Positions 13,500 to 13,556 of a stretch of DNA of 13,556 nt are shown piece after piece. The DNA comes from an uncultured Oscillibacter sp. Its GTDB lineage: Bacteria; Bacillota; Clostridia; Oscillospirales; Oscillospiraceae. The position numbers and the translations under genes were made by a program. The stretch's first letter is position 1. The number at the start of each line of letters is the position of its first letter. The notes under the pieces are model-generated. The model had not been told where the DNA came from, did no database searches, and worked only from the letters and a program-made list of their open reading frames with translations. Where the stretch lies: positions 1-13,556 of the forward strand of contig CABUDN010000063.1 of NCBI GenBank assembly GCA_902490355.1, given 5' to 3'.

Positions 13500-13509
13500 G
13501 CATGCCTTC

Positions 13510-13556
13510 AGATCGGAAGAGCACACGTCTGAACTCCAGTCACATTCCTTTATCTC
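13510..13556 (+). other. Illumina TruSeq adapter sequence (artefact, not genomic)
   Basis: From 13510 the sequence begins AGATCGGAAGAGCACACGTC and continues as the TruSeq indexed adapter to 13543. Then come ATTCCTTT (13544-13551), in the index position and matching TruSeq index 27 as I remember it, and ATCTC (13552-13556), the first bases of the following constant segment. These 47 bases should be removed from any annotation; the last genomic base is about 13509. Confidence 0.98.

Noticed and set aside
12091..13524. 477-codon minus-strand frame opposite dnaA, starting MLFRSE
   Set aside because: It starts in the adapter and is the mirror of a high-GC coding sequence; dnaA has all family motifs on the plus strand.
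13341..13526. Minus-strand frame starting MCSSDL
   Set aside because: Its first residues are translated from the TruSeq adapter and the rest is antisense to dnaA.
1..13556. CRISPR array, insertion sequence, phage or defence system
   Set aside because: No regularly spaced repeats, transposase-like protein, or defence-type domain was seen; the window is mainly housekeeping genes around the origin.

Overview
The window looks like the origin-proximal end of a draft contig from a GC-rich anaerobic Firmicute. A clostridial member of the Oscillospiraceae/Ruminococcaceae type is the best guess. The reasons are the back-to-back order dnaA | rpmH-rnpA-yidD-yidC-jag, a T-box leader in front of glycyl-tRNA synthetase, strong AGGAGG-type ribosome binding sites, sigma-A promoters with 17-bp spacers, and a YidC without a signal peptide. 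The genus is inference; no 16S or other marker is present.

Layout. Positions 1-600 are AT-rich (roughly 35-40% GC by eye, against about 60% elsewhere). They carry the 5' part of a GNAT acetyltransferase on the minus strand, cut by the window edge, and a doubtful micro-ORF. A plus-strand group follows: a 157-aa protein of unknown function with its own promoter and terminator (669-1142), then a probable operon of a GH3/NagZ-type lipoprotein, an AlaX-type alanyl-tRNA editing hydrolase and an 89-aa DUF6881-like protein (1370-4016). A bidirectional terminator separates these from a long minus-strand block: an AzgA/PbuG-type purine permease, an AEC-family transporter, and glyS behind a T-box with a readable GGC specifier. 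Next come a structured 260-bp gap without a convincing gene and the operon rpmH-rnpA-yidD-yidC-jag (11749 down to 8811). dnaA runs rightward from a TTG start. After it come about 70 bases with DnaA-box-like 9-mers, the start of the dnaA-dnaN origin region, and then the genomic sequence ends.

The last 47 bases (13510-13556) are not genomic. They match the Illumina TruSeq indexed adapter, read into its 8-base index segment and the start of the next constant segment. The contig therefore ends in untrimmed adapter inside oriC, and dnaN is missing.

How the genes work together. dnaA and the rpmH operon are the usual origin set: replication initiation, ribosomal protein L34, RNase P protein, membrane protein insertion (YidD, YidC) and the RNA-binding protein KhpB/Jag. 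glyS and AlaX both serve translation: charging tRNA-Gly, and clearing mischarged tRNA-Ala. The AEC transporter lies just downstream of glyS with no promoter that I can see, so it may be co-controlled by the glycine T-box. I found no CRISPR array, insertion sequence, phage gene, tRNA or rRNA, and nothing that amounts to a new multi-gene system. The most useful second-look items are the adapter tail, the possible T-box control of the AEC transporter, the operator-like palindromes in several leaders, and the unassigned structured RNA-like stretch near 8540-8610.
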